Shown here one piece after another: positions 8,551 through 16,370 of a stretch of DNA of 32,224 bases. Source of the DNA: Candidatus Intestinimonas merdavium (GTDB taxonomy: Bacteria; Bacillota; Clostridia; Oscillospirales; Oscillospiraceae); the NCBI GenBank assembly GCA_019115785.1, contig DXCX01000081.1, positions 1 through 32,224 on the forward strand. The letters are read 5' to 3'. The position numbers and the translations under genes are program-made. Numbering within the stretch: position 1 is the first letter of the stretch; every line of letters starts with the position of its first letter. The notes under the pieces are model-generated. The model saw nothing but the letters and a program-made list of their open reading frames with translations, was not told the origin of the DNA and did not search any database.

Positions 8551-8733
8551 TTACGGTTTTTCCCGCAGACCCAGGACGCCCACCACCAGTCCTCCCACCA
8601 CAAAAACCACGGGGAGCAGCGCCAGCAGGCCACTCAGACCGTGATGCCGCGGGCCCAGGCCGCCGGACTGGACCAACAGGCCCAGCAGCATGCCGCTGAT
8701 CATACAGGCGCTTCCGAAAATGACCTTCTTCAT
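8551..8733 (-). CDS. Small hydrophobic membrane protein, 60 aa, function unknown
   Basis: The product has two hydrophobic segments, about residues 4-22 and 33-55. They are joined by a short loop, GGLGPRHHGLSG, that carries two adjacent histidines, and the protein ends in RLEKP-like charged residues (LREKP). This suggests a two-helix hairpin in the membrane. GGAGG lies 9 nt before the ATG, and the gene fits the operon, 15 bp after ftsY. I do not recognise a family. The good ribosome site and the operon position argue that it is real rather than chance. Confidence 0.7.
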   Translation of the reverse strand: MKKVIFGSACMISGMLLGLLVQSGGLGPRHHGLSGLLALLPVVFVVGGLVVGVLGLREKP

Positions 8734-8748
8734 CCCTTATCCCCTCCA

Positions 8749-9615
8749 TCAGATGAGCGCGTTGACGAACTCCTCCGCCGCAAAGGGCCGCAGATCCTCG
8801 ATGCCCTCGCCCAGGCCCACATACTTCACCGGGATCTGAAGGGTGTCGGCGATGGCCACGGTGATGCCGCCCTTGGCGGTGCCGTCCAGCTTGGTGAGGA
8901 CAATGCCGGTGACCCCGGCGGCCTCCTGGAACTGCCGTGCCTGGATGAGGCCGTTCTGGCCGGTGGTGGCGTCCAGCACCAGCAGGGTCTCCTTGGCGCA
9001 GCCGGGCAGCTCCCGGTCGATGATGCGGGAGATCTTGCTCAGCTCGTTCATCAGGTTCTGCTTGTTGTGGAGCCGCCCGGCAGTATCCACCAGGATAACG
9101 TCGCTGTTCCGGGCCTTGGCGGCGCTCACCGCGTCATAGACCACCGAGGCGGGGTCAGCTCCCTCGTGCTGCTTGACGATCTCAACCCCTGCCCGCTGGG
9201 ACCAGATGGTGAGCTGGTCGGCGGCGGCGGCCCGGAAGGTATCTCCGGCGCAGAGCAGGACCTTCTTTCCCTGTCCCTTCAGGGCGGCGGCCAGCTTGCC
9301 GATGGTGGTGGTCTTCCCCACGCCGTTGACGCCGATGAAAAGGATCACCGAGGGGCGGGTGGAGAGGTTCAGGTCCTGGTCCCCAACCTCCAGCATGTCC
9401 TGAAGTACCCGGCCCAGGCAGCTCCGGACCTCCTCCTTGTCCTTGAGCTTCTCGCTCTTCACCCGCCGCTTGAGCTCCTCCACCGCCTTGAGGGTGGTGT
9501 CCATCCCCATGTCGGAGAGGATGAGCTTCTCCTCCAGCTCGTCGTAAAAATCGTCGTCAATGGCGGAAAATCCGGCGAAAATATTCAGCTTTTTAATTTT
9601 GTCAAAAAATCCCAT
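8749..9615 (-). CDS. ftsY: Signal recognition particle receptor FtsY
   Basis: FtsY is the membrane-associated GTPase that receives the signal recognition particle with its nascent chain and hands it to SecYEG. The 288-aa protein is a short form with almost no acidic A domain: residues 1-85 are the N helical bundle and 86-288 the G domain. GTPase motifs are GVNGVGKT (95-102), DTFRAAA (125-131), DTAGR (177-181) and TKLDG (241-245), with a GLGEGIEDL closing loop. GAGGAA sits 7 nt before the ATG. The start lies inside a small upstream ORF in another frame (9602-9781), so translation may be coupled. smc-ftsY adjacency is usual in Firmicutes. Confidence 0.97.
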   Translation of the reverse strand: MGFFDKIKKLNIFAGFSAIDDDFYDELEEKLILSDMGMDTTLKAVEELKRRVKSEKLKDKEEVRSCLGRVLQDMLEVGDQDLNLSTRPSVILFIGVNGVGKTTTIGKLAAALKGQGKKVLLCAGDTFRAAAADQLTIWSQRAGVEIVKQHEGADPASVVYDAVSAAKARNSDVILVDTAGRLHNKQNLMNELSKISRIIDRELPGCAKETLLVLDATTGQNGLIQARQFQEAAGVTGIVLTKLDGTAKGGITVAIADTLQIPVKYVGLGEGIEDLRPFAAEEFVNALI

Positions 9616-9781
9616 ATACTTCTTCCTCTTGTCTTAAACTTTTTCCACAGCAGGGGCAGTACCGGATATTCCCCTCCCAGGTGGGAAGCCCCATCCCACA
9701 ATGGGGATAGCTCCAAGATTTTGGCCTTCGGCCAAAATACTTGGGCGCGGCTACGCCGCGTCCAGCCTGCGGCGGTGCCAT
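9602..9781 (-). CDS. Putative 59-aa zinc-ribbon-like small protein between smc and ftsY
   Basis: On the minus strand an ATG at 9781, 6 bp past the smc stop, opens a 59-codon frame that ends inside ftsY (overlap 14 bp). Residues 24-49 read like a zinc ribbon: YPHCGMGL, then a short turn with PTWEGNIR, then YCPCCGKSL. Normal zinc ribbons have two CxxC pairs; here the first Cys of the first pair is Tyr, leaving Cys28, Cys42, Cys44 and Cys45. The first 23 residues are coded by palindromic DNA and have no recognisable fold. The ribosome site (AGGG, 4 nt from the ATG) is weak, so coupling to smc would be needed. It could be a decayed gene whose start was replaced by the hairpin element. Function unknown. 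Confidence 0.45.
   Translation of the reverse strand: MAPPQAGRGVAAPKYFGRRPKSWSYPHCGMGLPTWEGNIRYCPCCGKSLRQEEEVYGIF
9718..9760. repeat. Two adjacent palindromic hairpins in the smc-ftsY gap
   Basis: Hairpin 1 (9718-9738) has perfect 9-bp arms, ATTTTGGCC and GGCCAAAAT, around a 3-base loop. Hairpin 2 (9746-9760) has 6-bp arms, CGCGGC and GCCGCG, around TAC. Neither has a T-tract after its stem, so neither is a good terminator. The look is that of a REP-like dispersed palindrome, but only one copy is in this window. Confidence 0.6.
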
Positions 9782-9787
9782 GGGTCC

Positions 9788-12700
9788 CTATTTCAGCTTG
9801 AGCTCCCTTTCCACGTCGTTCAGGTTGATGGTCAACAGACGGCTTACTCCCTGCTCCTGCATGGTTACGCCGTAGAGCACATCGGCCTCCTCCATGGTGC
9901 CCCGGCGGTGGGTAATGACAATGAACTGGGTCTTTGTGCTCATGCCACGCAGGTAGCGGGCGAATCGGGTCACATTGACATCATCCAGGGCGGCCTCGAT
10001 CTCGTCCATCACGCAAAAGGGGGTGGGGCGCACATTCAAAATGGCAAAGTAGAGGGCAATGGCCACGAAGGCCTTCTCACCGCCGGAGAGGAGGGAGAGA
10101 ACCTTGAGGGCCTTGCCCGGAGGCTGGACCTTGATCTCAATACCGCAGCTCAGGATGTCCTCCGGGTCCTCCAGCTCCAGGGTGGCCATGCCGCCGCCGA
10201 AGAGCTCGGAAAAAGTCTCCCCAAAGGCGGTGTTGATCACACCAAATTGTTGGGAAAAAATAGACCTCATCTCCCCGGTGATCTCGGCGATGACCTTCTC
10301 CAGCTCCTCCTTGGACCGCTGGACGTCATCCCGCTGGTCGGTGAGATAGGTATACCGCTGGTTGACCCGGTCAAACTCCTCGATGGCGTCCAGGTTGATG
10401 TTGCCCAGGCCGGAGATGCTCCGCTTGAGCTCCCCCACCCGTTTCTGGGCCTTGGGCACGCTCTCCAGCTCCTGGCGCTGGGCCCGGGCCGCCTCATGGG
10501 AGAGCTCATAGGTCTCCCAAAGCTTGTCCAGAATCTGCTTTTCCTCCATAGAGGCGGTCATTTTCTTCTGCTCCAGCAGGGAGACCTCCCGCTCCAGGTT
10601 TAAAAGCTCGCTGTTCTTATCCCGGCTCTCCTTGTCGGCCCGATTGCGCTCCGCCTCCAGAGCGAGCCGCTCCTGGTTGAGCTTCTCGATCTCGGCCTGC
10701 CGCCCCTCGTTTTCCACCCGGATGGCCTGGAGCTTTTCCTCCTGAATCCGGATTTTCTCATTGAGATCGGCGTTCTTTGTCTCCAGCTCCCGGAGCATGC
10801 TCTCCCGCTGCTCCTTGTCGCCGGTGATGTCACGGCGCAGGCCCTCCAGTTCGGTGAGCGCCCGGTCGGTGGCGGCCCGCTCCGCCTCCAGGGCCGCCAT
10901 CTCCTGGCTGAGCTTAGCGATCCTGGCGTTCACCGCCTCCATCCGGGCCCGGAGCTCGGCCTGACCCGCCGCCTTTCCCTCCGCCTCCAGCCGCAGGGCG
11001 GCGGCGGCGCCCTCCAGCGTCTCGATCCTGGCTCGAGCATTGGCGGTGTCCGTCTCGGTCTGGCGGGAGCGGCCCTCGATCTCGGTGAGCTCCTCCCGCA
11101 AGCTCCTCCGCTGGCCCTCCAGATCGGCGCAGATCTTCTCCTGGGCAGTGCGCCGCTCCTCCAGCTGAAGGATCTTGTCCTCCAGCTCCCGGCACTGCGA
11201 CTGAGCCGTCTCCAGCTCATAGATGGCCACGGCGGACTCCCGCCGTGCCTCCTCCAGGGCCTTGGCCGCCTGGTCCAACTGCCTGCGGACCTCGTCCACC
11301 TGGGCCCCCAGCCGCTCCAGCTCATTGGCCCGGCTGAGGATGCCCGCCGACCGGGAGGCGGAGCCGCCGGTCATGGAGCCGCCGGGGTTTAGGACCTGGC
11401 CGTCCAGGGTGACGATTTTAAATCGATAGCGGTATTTTCTGGCCATGGCGATGGCGGCATCCATGTCCTCGGCCACCACCACCCGGCCCAACAGGTTGGA
11501 AAAAACGCTCCTGTACCGGGGATCGAACTCCACCAGACGGTCCCCCATGCCTACGAACCCAGGTTCTCCCTCCACGGAGGTATCCCGGAACTCAGAGGGG
11601 CGGATGGCGCTCAGGGGCAGGAAGGTGCACCGCCCGCCGTCCCGGCGCTTGAGGAAGCCGATGGCGGCCTTACCATCCTCCTCGGTATCCACCACGATGT
11701 TCTGCATGGCGCCCCCCAGGGCGATCTCCACCGCCACCGTATAGGGGTCGGGCACATGGACCAGCCCAGCCACCGGGCCGTGGATGTGGCGGAGATTCCC
11801 ACGCTGGGCCTCCCCCATGACCAGCTTGACCGCCTTGGAGTAGCCCTCATAGAGCTTCTCCATCTCGGAGAGCATATGGACCCGGGAGGTGAGGGCGTGC
11901 TCGTCCATCTGGAGCCTCCGGTGGGTCTCCTGGGTGGCCTCCACCCTCCGCTTCCGGGACTCCGAACGCATGGAATAACCGCTGATCACGTTGCTCAGGG
12001 CCTCCCGGTCCTCCCTGGCCTTGGCGAGGTCAGCGCCGATCTCCTCGGCCACCTTATGAGCGGCGGAGAGCTTCTCCTCCCCGGCAGCCAGCTCCTGCCG
12101 GACGGACTCGTCCCGGTCCAGCAGCTCCTGGGCTGCGGCGGCCAGGGCGGAGAGCAGCGCCTTGGCCTCGACGGCGGAGGCGTTCTCCACCGCCTCCTTC
12201 TCCCGCAGCGCCTCCAGCTCACTCTGGAGGGTGCCGGCGTTGCGGCGCTCGTCCTGGTCGGCCTGCCGGGCGGCGGCGAGCTCCCCCTCCAGCCCGGATC
12301 TCCGGGCGTCGATCTCCTCCATACGGGCCCTCCGCTGGTCGATCTGCTCCGAAATGGACCCGGCACGGCCCTCCTGCTGGTCCAGCTCCCGCCTGACCCG
12401 GTCGGCGTTTTCCAGGTTGCTCTGGATCTGGGTCCGAAGCACCGCCACCGCCCGCTCACACTCGTTGGCGTCGGCCTGGCGCTGCTGCATCTGGAAGCGG
12501 ACCCCCTCGGCCTCCATGTCCTTCTCCCGCATTTTGGCGGCGTACGCCTCGGCGGCGGCATAGAGGCGCTCTACCAGACCCTTGGCCTCTTCCTTCTGCC
12601 GGACGGCGCTTTCATAGTCGGAGAGGAGCTTTCGGCTCCCCGCCCGGACCTTGTCCAGCTGATCCATCCACAGGGAGATCTCCAGCCCGCGGAGCTCATC

Positions 12701-13357
12701 CCGGAGGAGCAGGAAGCGTTTGGCCTTCTCGGCCTGGGCCCGGAGGGGCTCCACCTGGAGCTCCAGCTCATCGATCTTGTCGTTGACCCGGACCAGGTTC
12801 TCCTGGGTGCGCTCCAGCTTGCGCTCCGCCTCCTCCTTCCGGTGGCGGTACCGGGAGATGCCGGCGGCCTCCTCAAAGACCTCCCGGCGGTCGGTGCTCT
12901 TGACGGACAGGATCTCATCGATCTTGCCCTGGCTGATAATGGAATAGCCCTCCCGACCCAGACCGGTGTCCATGAACAGCTCGTTCACGTCCCGGAGCCG
13001 GACGGTGTGGCGGTTGATAAAGTATTCGCTCTCTCCCGACCGGTAGTACCGCCGGGTGATCATGATCTCGTTCTCCTCCCGGTCGAAGAGGTGGCCGGTG
13101 TTGTCCAGCACCAGCGAGACCTCGGCAAACCCCAGCTGCCTGCGCTTGGCGGTTCCGCCAAAGATGACGTCCTCCATTTTGCCGCCCCGGAGGGCGCGGG
13201 TGGACTGCTCCCCCATGACCCAGCGGATGGCGTCGGAGATGTTGGATTTCCCGCTGCCGTTGGGGCCCACAATGGCGGTGACATCATGGTCAAAGGTCAG
13301 GACCGTCTTGTCCGGGAACGATTTAAAGCCCTGGATTTCCAGCGCCTTAAGGTACAA
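9788..13357 (-). CDS. smc: Chromosome segregation protein SMC
   Basis: SMC dimerises and, with ScpA and ScpB, forms the condensin ring that organises and separates chromosomes. The protein is about 1189 aa, typical for Firmicutes. In order it shows the N-terminal head with the Walker A loop GPNGSGKS (31-38), a long coiled coil rich in Glu/Arg/Ala, the hinge beginning near IHGPVAGLVHVPDPYTVAVE, a second coiled coil, and the C-terminal head with the LSGGEKAF signature and Walker B FCVMDEIEAALDD. I chose TTG at 13357 because GGGAG lies 9 nt upstream and MYLKALEIQGFKSF is the normal family start. GTG at 13363 would be only 3 nt from that site, and an upstream ATG at 13456 has no ribosome site. 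It is the first gene of the long operon. Confidence 0.96.
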   Translation of the reverse strand: MYLKALEIQGFKSFPDKTVLTFDHDVTAIVGPNGSGKSNISDAIRWVMGEQSTRALRGGKMEDVIFGGTAKRRQLGFAEVSLVLDNTGHLFDREENEIMITRRYYRSGESEYFINRHTVRLRDVNELFMDTGLGREGYSIISQGKIDEILSVKSTDRREVFEEAAGISRYRHRKEEAERKLERTQENLVRVNDKIDELELQVEPLRAQAEKAKRFLLLRDELRGLEISLWMDQLDKVRAGSRKLLSDYESAVRQKEEAKGLVERLYAAAEAYAAKMREKDMEAEGVRFQMQQRQADANECERAVAVLRTQIQSNLENADRVRRELDQQEGRAGSISEQIDQRRARMEEIDARRSGLEGELAAARQADQDERRNAGTLQSELEALREKEAVENASAVEAKALLSALAAAAQELLDRDESVRQELAAGEEKLSAAHKVAEEIGADLAKAREDREALSNVISGYSMRSESRKRRVEATQETHRRLQMDEHALTSRVHMLSEMEKLYEGYSKAVKLVMGEAQRGNLRHIHGPVAGLVHVPDPYTVAVEIALGGAMQNIVVDTEEDGKAAIGFLKRRDGGRCTFLPLSAIRPSEFRDTSVEGEPGFVGMGDRLVEFDPRYRSVFSNLLGRVVVAEDMDAAIAMARKYRYRFKIVTLDGQVLNPGGSMTGGSASRSAGILSRANELERLGAQVDEVRRQLDQAAKALEEARRESAVAIYELETAQSQCRELEDKILQLEERRTAQEKICADLEGQRRSLREELTEIEGRSRQTETDTANARARIETLEGAAAALRLEAEGKAAGQAELRARMEAVNARIAKLSQEMAALEAERAATDRALTELEGLRRDITGDKEQRESMLRELETKNADLNEKIRIQEEKLQAIRVENEGRQAEIEKLNQERLALEAERNRADKESRDKNSELLNLEREVSLLEQKKMTASMEEKQILDKLWETYELSHEAARAQRQELESVPKAQKRVGELKRSISGLGNINLDAIEEFDRVNQRYTYLTDQRDDVQRSKEELEKVIAEITGEMRSIFSQQFGVINTAFGETFSELFGGGMATLELEDPEDILSCGIEIKVQPPGKALKVLSLLSGGEKAFVAIALYFAILNVRPTPFCVMDEIEAALDDVNVTRFARYLRGMSTKTQFIVITHRRGTMEEADVLYGVTMQEQGVSRLLTINLNDVERELKLK

Positions 13358-13383
13358 AGGCACACACTCCCTATCTTCTTCTT

Positions 13384-13406
13384 GGAGATCTGGAATCCAG
13401 ATCTCC
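13384..13406. repeat. Perfect 23-bp palindrome in the smc leader
   Basis: Arms GGAGATCTGGA and TCCAGATCTCC are exactly complementary around a single base. The palindrome lies in the transcribed leader of smc, about 27 bp before the start codon and 60 bp after the predicted start of transcription. It lacks a T-tract on the minus strand, so it is not a terminator for smc. On the plus strand it is followed by TGCTTTTTC. It could be a protein-binding site or a stabilising hairpin. Confidence 0.6.
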
Positions 13407-13470
13407 TGCTTTTTCAGGTCGTTGGCATGACCGGCAGACTGCGCCCGCCGTTCCATGTTCTGAATAAGTT

Positions 13471-13499
13471 ATTATATCAAGTTCCCACCTGCTTTGCAA
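13471..13499 (-). promoter_or_regulatory. Sigma-A type promoter of the smc operon
   Basis: The minus strand carries TTGCAA (13499-13494), a 17-bp spacer and a perfect TATAAT (13476-13471). Transcription would start near 13464, about 107 nt before smc. The -35 box and spacing equal those of leuS. Confidence 0.82.
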
Positions 13500-13522
13500 C
13501 GCTCCCGGCGGTACAAATGGCG

Positions 13523-13566
13523 CAAAAATGCCGCACGGCCCGCTGAGACAGCGAGCCGCGCGGCAT
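13523..13566 (-). terminator. Strong intrinsic terminator after the 2-hydroxyacyl-CoA operon
   Basis: On the minus strand an 18-bp stem (two G-U pairs allowed) with a 3-base loop spans 13566-13528. It begins ATGCCGC, ends GCGGCAT, and is followed by TTTTTGCG. It sits 80 bp past the CoA-transferase stop and just before the smc promoter. Confidence 0.92.
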
Positions 13567-13646
13567 GAACTGAGATAGATAGAGAGGGACCCCGATCAGG
13601 GGCTGGATACAAAGAGAAAAGACCTTGGAGCACCTCGGGCTGCGGC

Positions 13647-15212
13647 TCAGTCTCTGCCCAGGCCCATGGGAGCATCCTGGAAGATACGCAGGTCCATCAG
13701 AGGGACCGCACCATCTTTATATTCAATGACCGGCTCAAACTCCATCTGGTCCAAAATGTCCCGTTGGAGGTCAATGCCGGTGGCGATCTCCGTGAGGTGA
13801 AGACCGTCCGGCTTCAGACGGAAGACGCAGCGCTCGGTGATGTAGATCACCTGCTGGCCGTTCTGCACCGCCATGTCACCGCTGAAGGTGACCTGCTCCA
13901 CCTGGCGCAGGAACTTTTTGCTCCTGCCCTCCTGGTCGATGTGGACGGCGCCATCCTGCACACGGACCTTCAGTCCGTCGGCGGTAAAGGTTCCGCAGAA
14001 GCAGACGCGAGGGGTATTTTGGGAAATATCGATAAAGCCGCCGCAGCCGGCGATCTTGGGCCCGAAGCGGCTGACATTGATGTTGCCGTGCTGGTCGCAC
14101 TGGGCCAGGCCCAGATAGGCCAGGTCCAGGCCGCCGCCGTCATAGAAGTCAAATTGGTAAGGCTGGTCCAGAATGGCGTCAGCGTTGAGGGTGGAGCCAA
14201 ATTGGAGCCCACCCTGGGGGATGCCTCCTACCGGACCGCTCTCCACCGTGAGGGTCATCTGTTCCCCGATCCCCTCCTCCGCGGCCACAGCGGCCACATA
14301 TTCCGGCGCCCCTACGCCAAGATTGACCACTGCGTCCGGCATAAGCTCCAGTGCGCCCCGGCGTCCAATGACCTTTTTCGCGCTGAGGGAGAGGTGGGTA
14401 TTCTCTCCATCGGGAGCGCGCAGGCCTCCGGACAACGCGCAGTTGCAGGAGCAGTCCAGGGACTGTTGGTGATCCTCCGGAGGGGCCACCACCACATAAT
14501 CCACATAGATGCCCGGGATCTTGACCAGTCTGGGGTCCAGACTGCCCGACCGCACCACTTCCTCCACCTGGACCACCACCACGCCGCCGCTGTTCTTCAC
14601 CGCCTGGGCCACCGAAGTCGCCTCCAAGGTGGCGATTTCTTTCTCCATGGTCACGTTGCCCTTTTCATCGGCATAGGTGCCCCGGAGCAGGGCGACATGA
14701 ATGGGGAAGGTGGGATAGAAGAGGTACTCCTTGCCCCGGATGGTGAGCAGCTCCACCAGGTCCTCCGTGGTCACACTGTTGAGCTTGCCGCCCCCGTTGC
14801 GCGGGTCCACGAAGGTGCCCAGCCCCACCTGGGTGATGGTGCCCGGCTTGTGGGCGGCAATGTCCCGGAAGAGATGGCAGAGCGCTCCCTGGGCCAGGTT
14901 ATAGCCCTCCAGCTCGTTGCGCATGGCCATGGCCGCCAGAGCAGGCACTGTGGCCCAGTGGCCGGCGATGAACCGCTTGAGCAGGCCCTTGTGTGCGTAG
15001 TGCTCGCCGCCTCTGCCATCCCGGTTGCCCTGGGAGCTGGCATAGACGTAGGTGAGGTCCCGGGGATGGCCTGTCTCCAGAAAACGCCGCTCCACCGCCT
15101 TGTTCAGGGTCTCGGGAATACCGCTGGCTACAAAGCCGCTGGTGGTAAAGGTGTCTCCGTCCCTGAGAAGGGCGGCCGCCTCCTGTGGGGAAATGATCTT
15201 AGCCTTGCCCAT
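13647..15212 (-). CDS. Family I acyl-CoA:carboxylate CoA-transferase, propionate/acetate (Pct/YdiF) type
   Basis: The enzyme moves CoA between an acyl-CoA donor and a carboxylic acid through a glutamyl-CoA intermediate. The 521-aa single chain matches the length of propionate CoA-transferases, with two fused Rossmann-like halves: an alpha part at about 1-260 and a beta part at about 275-515. The catalytic Glu is E304 in the motif NLGVGAPEYV (297-306), and the oxyanion-type GLGTFVDPR motif is at 130-138. A GGGAGG site lies 4 nt before the ATG. It is the last gene of the operon, 17 bp after the dehydratase beta subunit, so the likely job is loading CoA onto a 2-hydroxy acid such as lactate. Related Pct enzymes act in the acrylate pathway beside lactoyl-CoA dehydratase. 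The actual substrate is not shown by sequence. Confidence 0.92.
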   Translation of the reverse strand: MGKAKIISPQEAAALLRDGDTFTTSGFVASGIPETLNKAVERRFLETGHPRDLTYVYASSQGNRDGRGGEHYAHKGLLKRFIAGHWATVPALAAMAMRNELEGYNLAQGALCHLFRDIAAHKPGTITQVGLGTFVDPRNGGGKLNSVTTEDLVELLTIRGKEYLFYPTFPIHVALLRGTYADEKGNVTMEKEIATLEATSVAQAVKNSGGVVVVQVEEVVRSGSLDPRLVKIPGIYVDYVVVAPPEDHQQSLDCSCNCALSGGLRAPDGENTHLSLSAKKVIGRRGALELMPDAVVNLGVGAPEYVAAVAAEEGIGEQMTLTVESGPVGGIPQGGLQFGSTLNADAILDQPYQFDFYDGGGLDLAYLGLAQCDQHGNINVSRFGPKIAGCGGFIDISQNTPRVCFCGTFTADGLKVRVQDGAVHIDQEGRSKKFLRQVEQVTFSGDMAVQNGQQVIYITERCVFRLKPDGLHLTEIATGIDLQRDILDQMEFEPVIEYKDGAVPLMDLRIFQDAPMGLGRD

Positions 15213-15229
15213 AGATCCTCCCCTCCCGT

Positions 15230-16354
15230 TTACAGCGTCTCCACCAGGCTCTGGAGCCGGGTGTGGATCTGCTCAAAGGATGTGGATTCCTGGTCCACCT
15301 CGATCATGAGATTACGGACCCCCTGGGCCTCAAACTGCTTGTAGTAGATGGGGTAATCCCACTCCTCGGGGTCGCAGAACTTCATCATGGCCACCACAAT
15401 GGCGTCGGCGCCGGTCTTGCGGACCATGTCCAGAAGCATGGGGCCCCGCTGCTTCTGGATGTCTGTGGCCACGGAACAGCCGTACATCTTCTGCCATACC
15501 CGGGCCAGGCGGTAGAGGGGCGCCTCATCTCCCTCGGGCACATCCACACGGATCTGACGGGACTCCTGGGCCAGATCGTCAGCCACGATGGCCAGGCCCA
15601 GCTGGTCAAAAAGCTCCAGCAGACCGTTTGGCTCCAGCAGGATGCCGGTGACCACTACCTTTTTCCCCGTCCAGGGCTGGGGTTCCGCCGCCCGGACGGC
15701 CTCCATCAGCTGCTTCACCAAGGCGGTATGGCGGGACTTCTCGATAAAGAGACGGGACTTGAAAACGGCGTGGCGGTCCACAGCGGAGATGACCTGGGGA
15801 TACTGGGCGGCCAGGACGGAAAATTCCCGCATCACGGCCCGGTTCTCGTTGTAGACCTGGATGGAGTGCTCCAAGGCGGCGTTGGTGATCTTCACCCCGG
15901 TGACGTTCTCCAGCTTCTCCTTCAAAATGGCGTACTCCCGCTCCAGGAAGCGGTTGGCGGCCTCCAGTCCCCGGTTCTGGGGGTGGGTGAAGACCAGGAC
16001 GGGAGAGGTCCCCTTCCACTTCTGGGACATACACTTGAGGGTATCACAGGGGACGGAGAAGACCACGGCGGCCAGGTCGTCATAGGCGCCCTCACACTCC
16101 AGCTCCATCACCTGCTGCATGACAGAACAGGCAAAGGGGGGCAGATAGGCCCGGGCCTTGGTCACAGGGCGGCTGCCTCCCCAGAGGCCCACAGGGAGAA
16201 AACCGGTGGCGTGGACCAGCTCCTCGGGGGCGTAGATGGGCATCATGCCAATGGCTCCCTTCCCCGTCTCGGCCAGGTGGTCAGCCACGGCCTTCTTGGG
16301 ATCGCCGGCGATGGCTTTGAACTGCTCCAGCAGAGCTTTCACATTCTCTTCCAT
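15230..16354 (-). CDS. 2-hydroxyacyl-CoA dehydratase, beta subunit (HgdB/FldC/LcdB family)
   Basis: With the alpha subunit this forms an oxygen-sensitive [4Fe-4S] enzyme that removes water from (R)-2-hydroxyacyl-CoA through a ketyl radical. The 374-aa product shows the family blocks PPFACSVMQQ (72-81), VPCDTLKCMSQKW (101-113) and the hallmark MKFCDPEEWDYP (324-335), then the closing QGVRNLMIEVDQES. Cys76, Cys103 or Cys108, and Cys327 are the likely cluster ligands. AAGGAG lies 8 nt before the ATG, and the gene is 16 bp after the alpha subunit. Family members act on lactoyl-, phenyllactoyl-, 2-hydroxyisocaproyl- or 2-hydroxyglutaryl-CoA; sequence alone does not decide among these. Confidence 0.93.
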   Translation of the reverse strand: MEENVKALLEQFKAIAGDPKKAVADHLAETGKGAIGMMPIYAPEELVHATGFLPVGLWGGSRPVTKARAYLPPFACSVMQQVMELECEGAYDDLAAVVFSVPCDTLKCMSQKWKGTSPVLVFTHPQNRGLEAANRFLEREYAILKEKLENVTGVKITNAALEHSIQVYNENRAVMREFSVLAAQYPQVISAVDRHAVFKSRLFIEKSRHTALVKQLMEAVRAAEPQPWTGKKVVVTGILLEPNGLLELFDQLGLAIVADDLAQESRQIRVDVPEGDEAPLYRLARVWQKMYGCSVATDIQKQRGPMLLDMVRKTGADAIVVAMMKFCDPEEWDYPIYYKQFEAQGVRNLMIEVDQESTSFEQIHTRLQSLVETL

Positions 16355-16370
16355 GACTTCCGCTCCTTCC

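Noticed and set aside
8486..8749. N-terminal extension of RNase PH to 8749
   Set aside because: It overlaps the 60-aa membrane gene in another frame and adds 88 residues absent from the family; ATG 8485 has GGAGGT and gives normal length.
13358..13456. Upstream ATG start for smc at 13456
   Set aside because: It would be about 8 nt from the predicted transcription start with no ribosome site, and the 33 extra residues do not resemble SMC.
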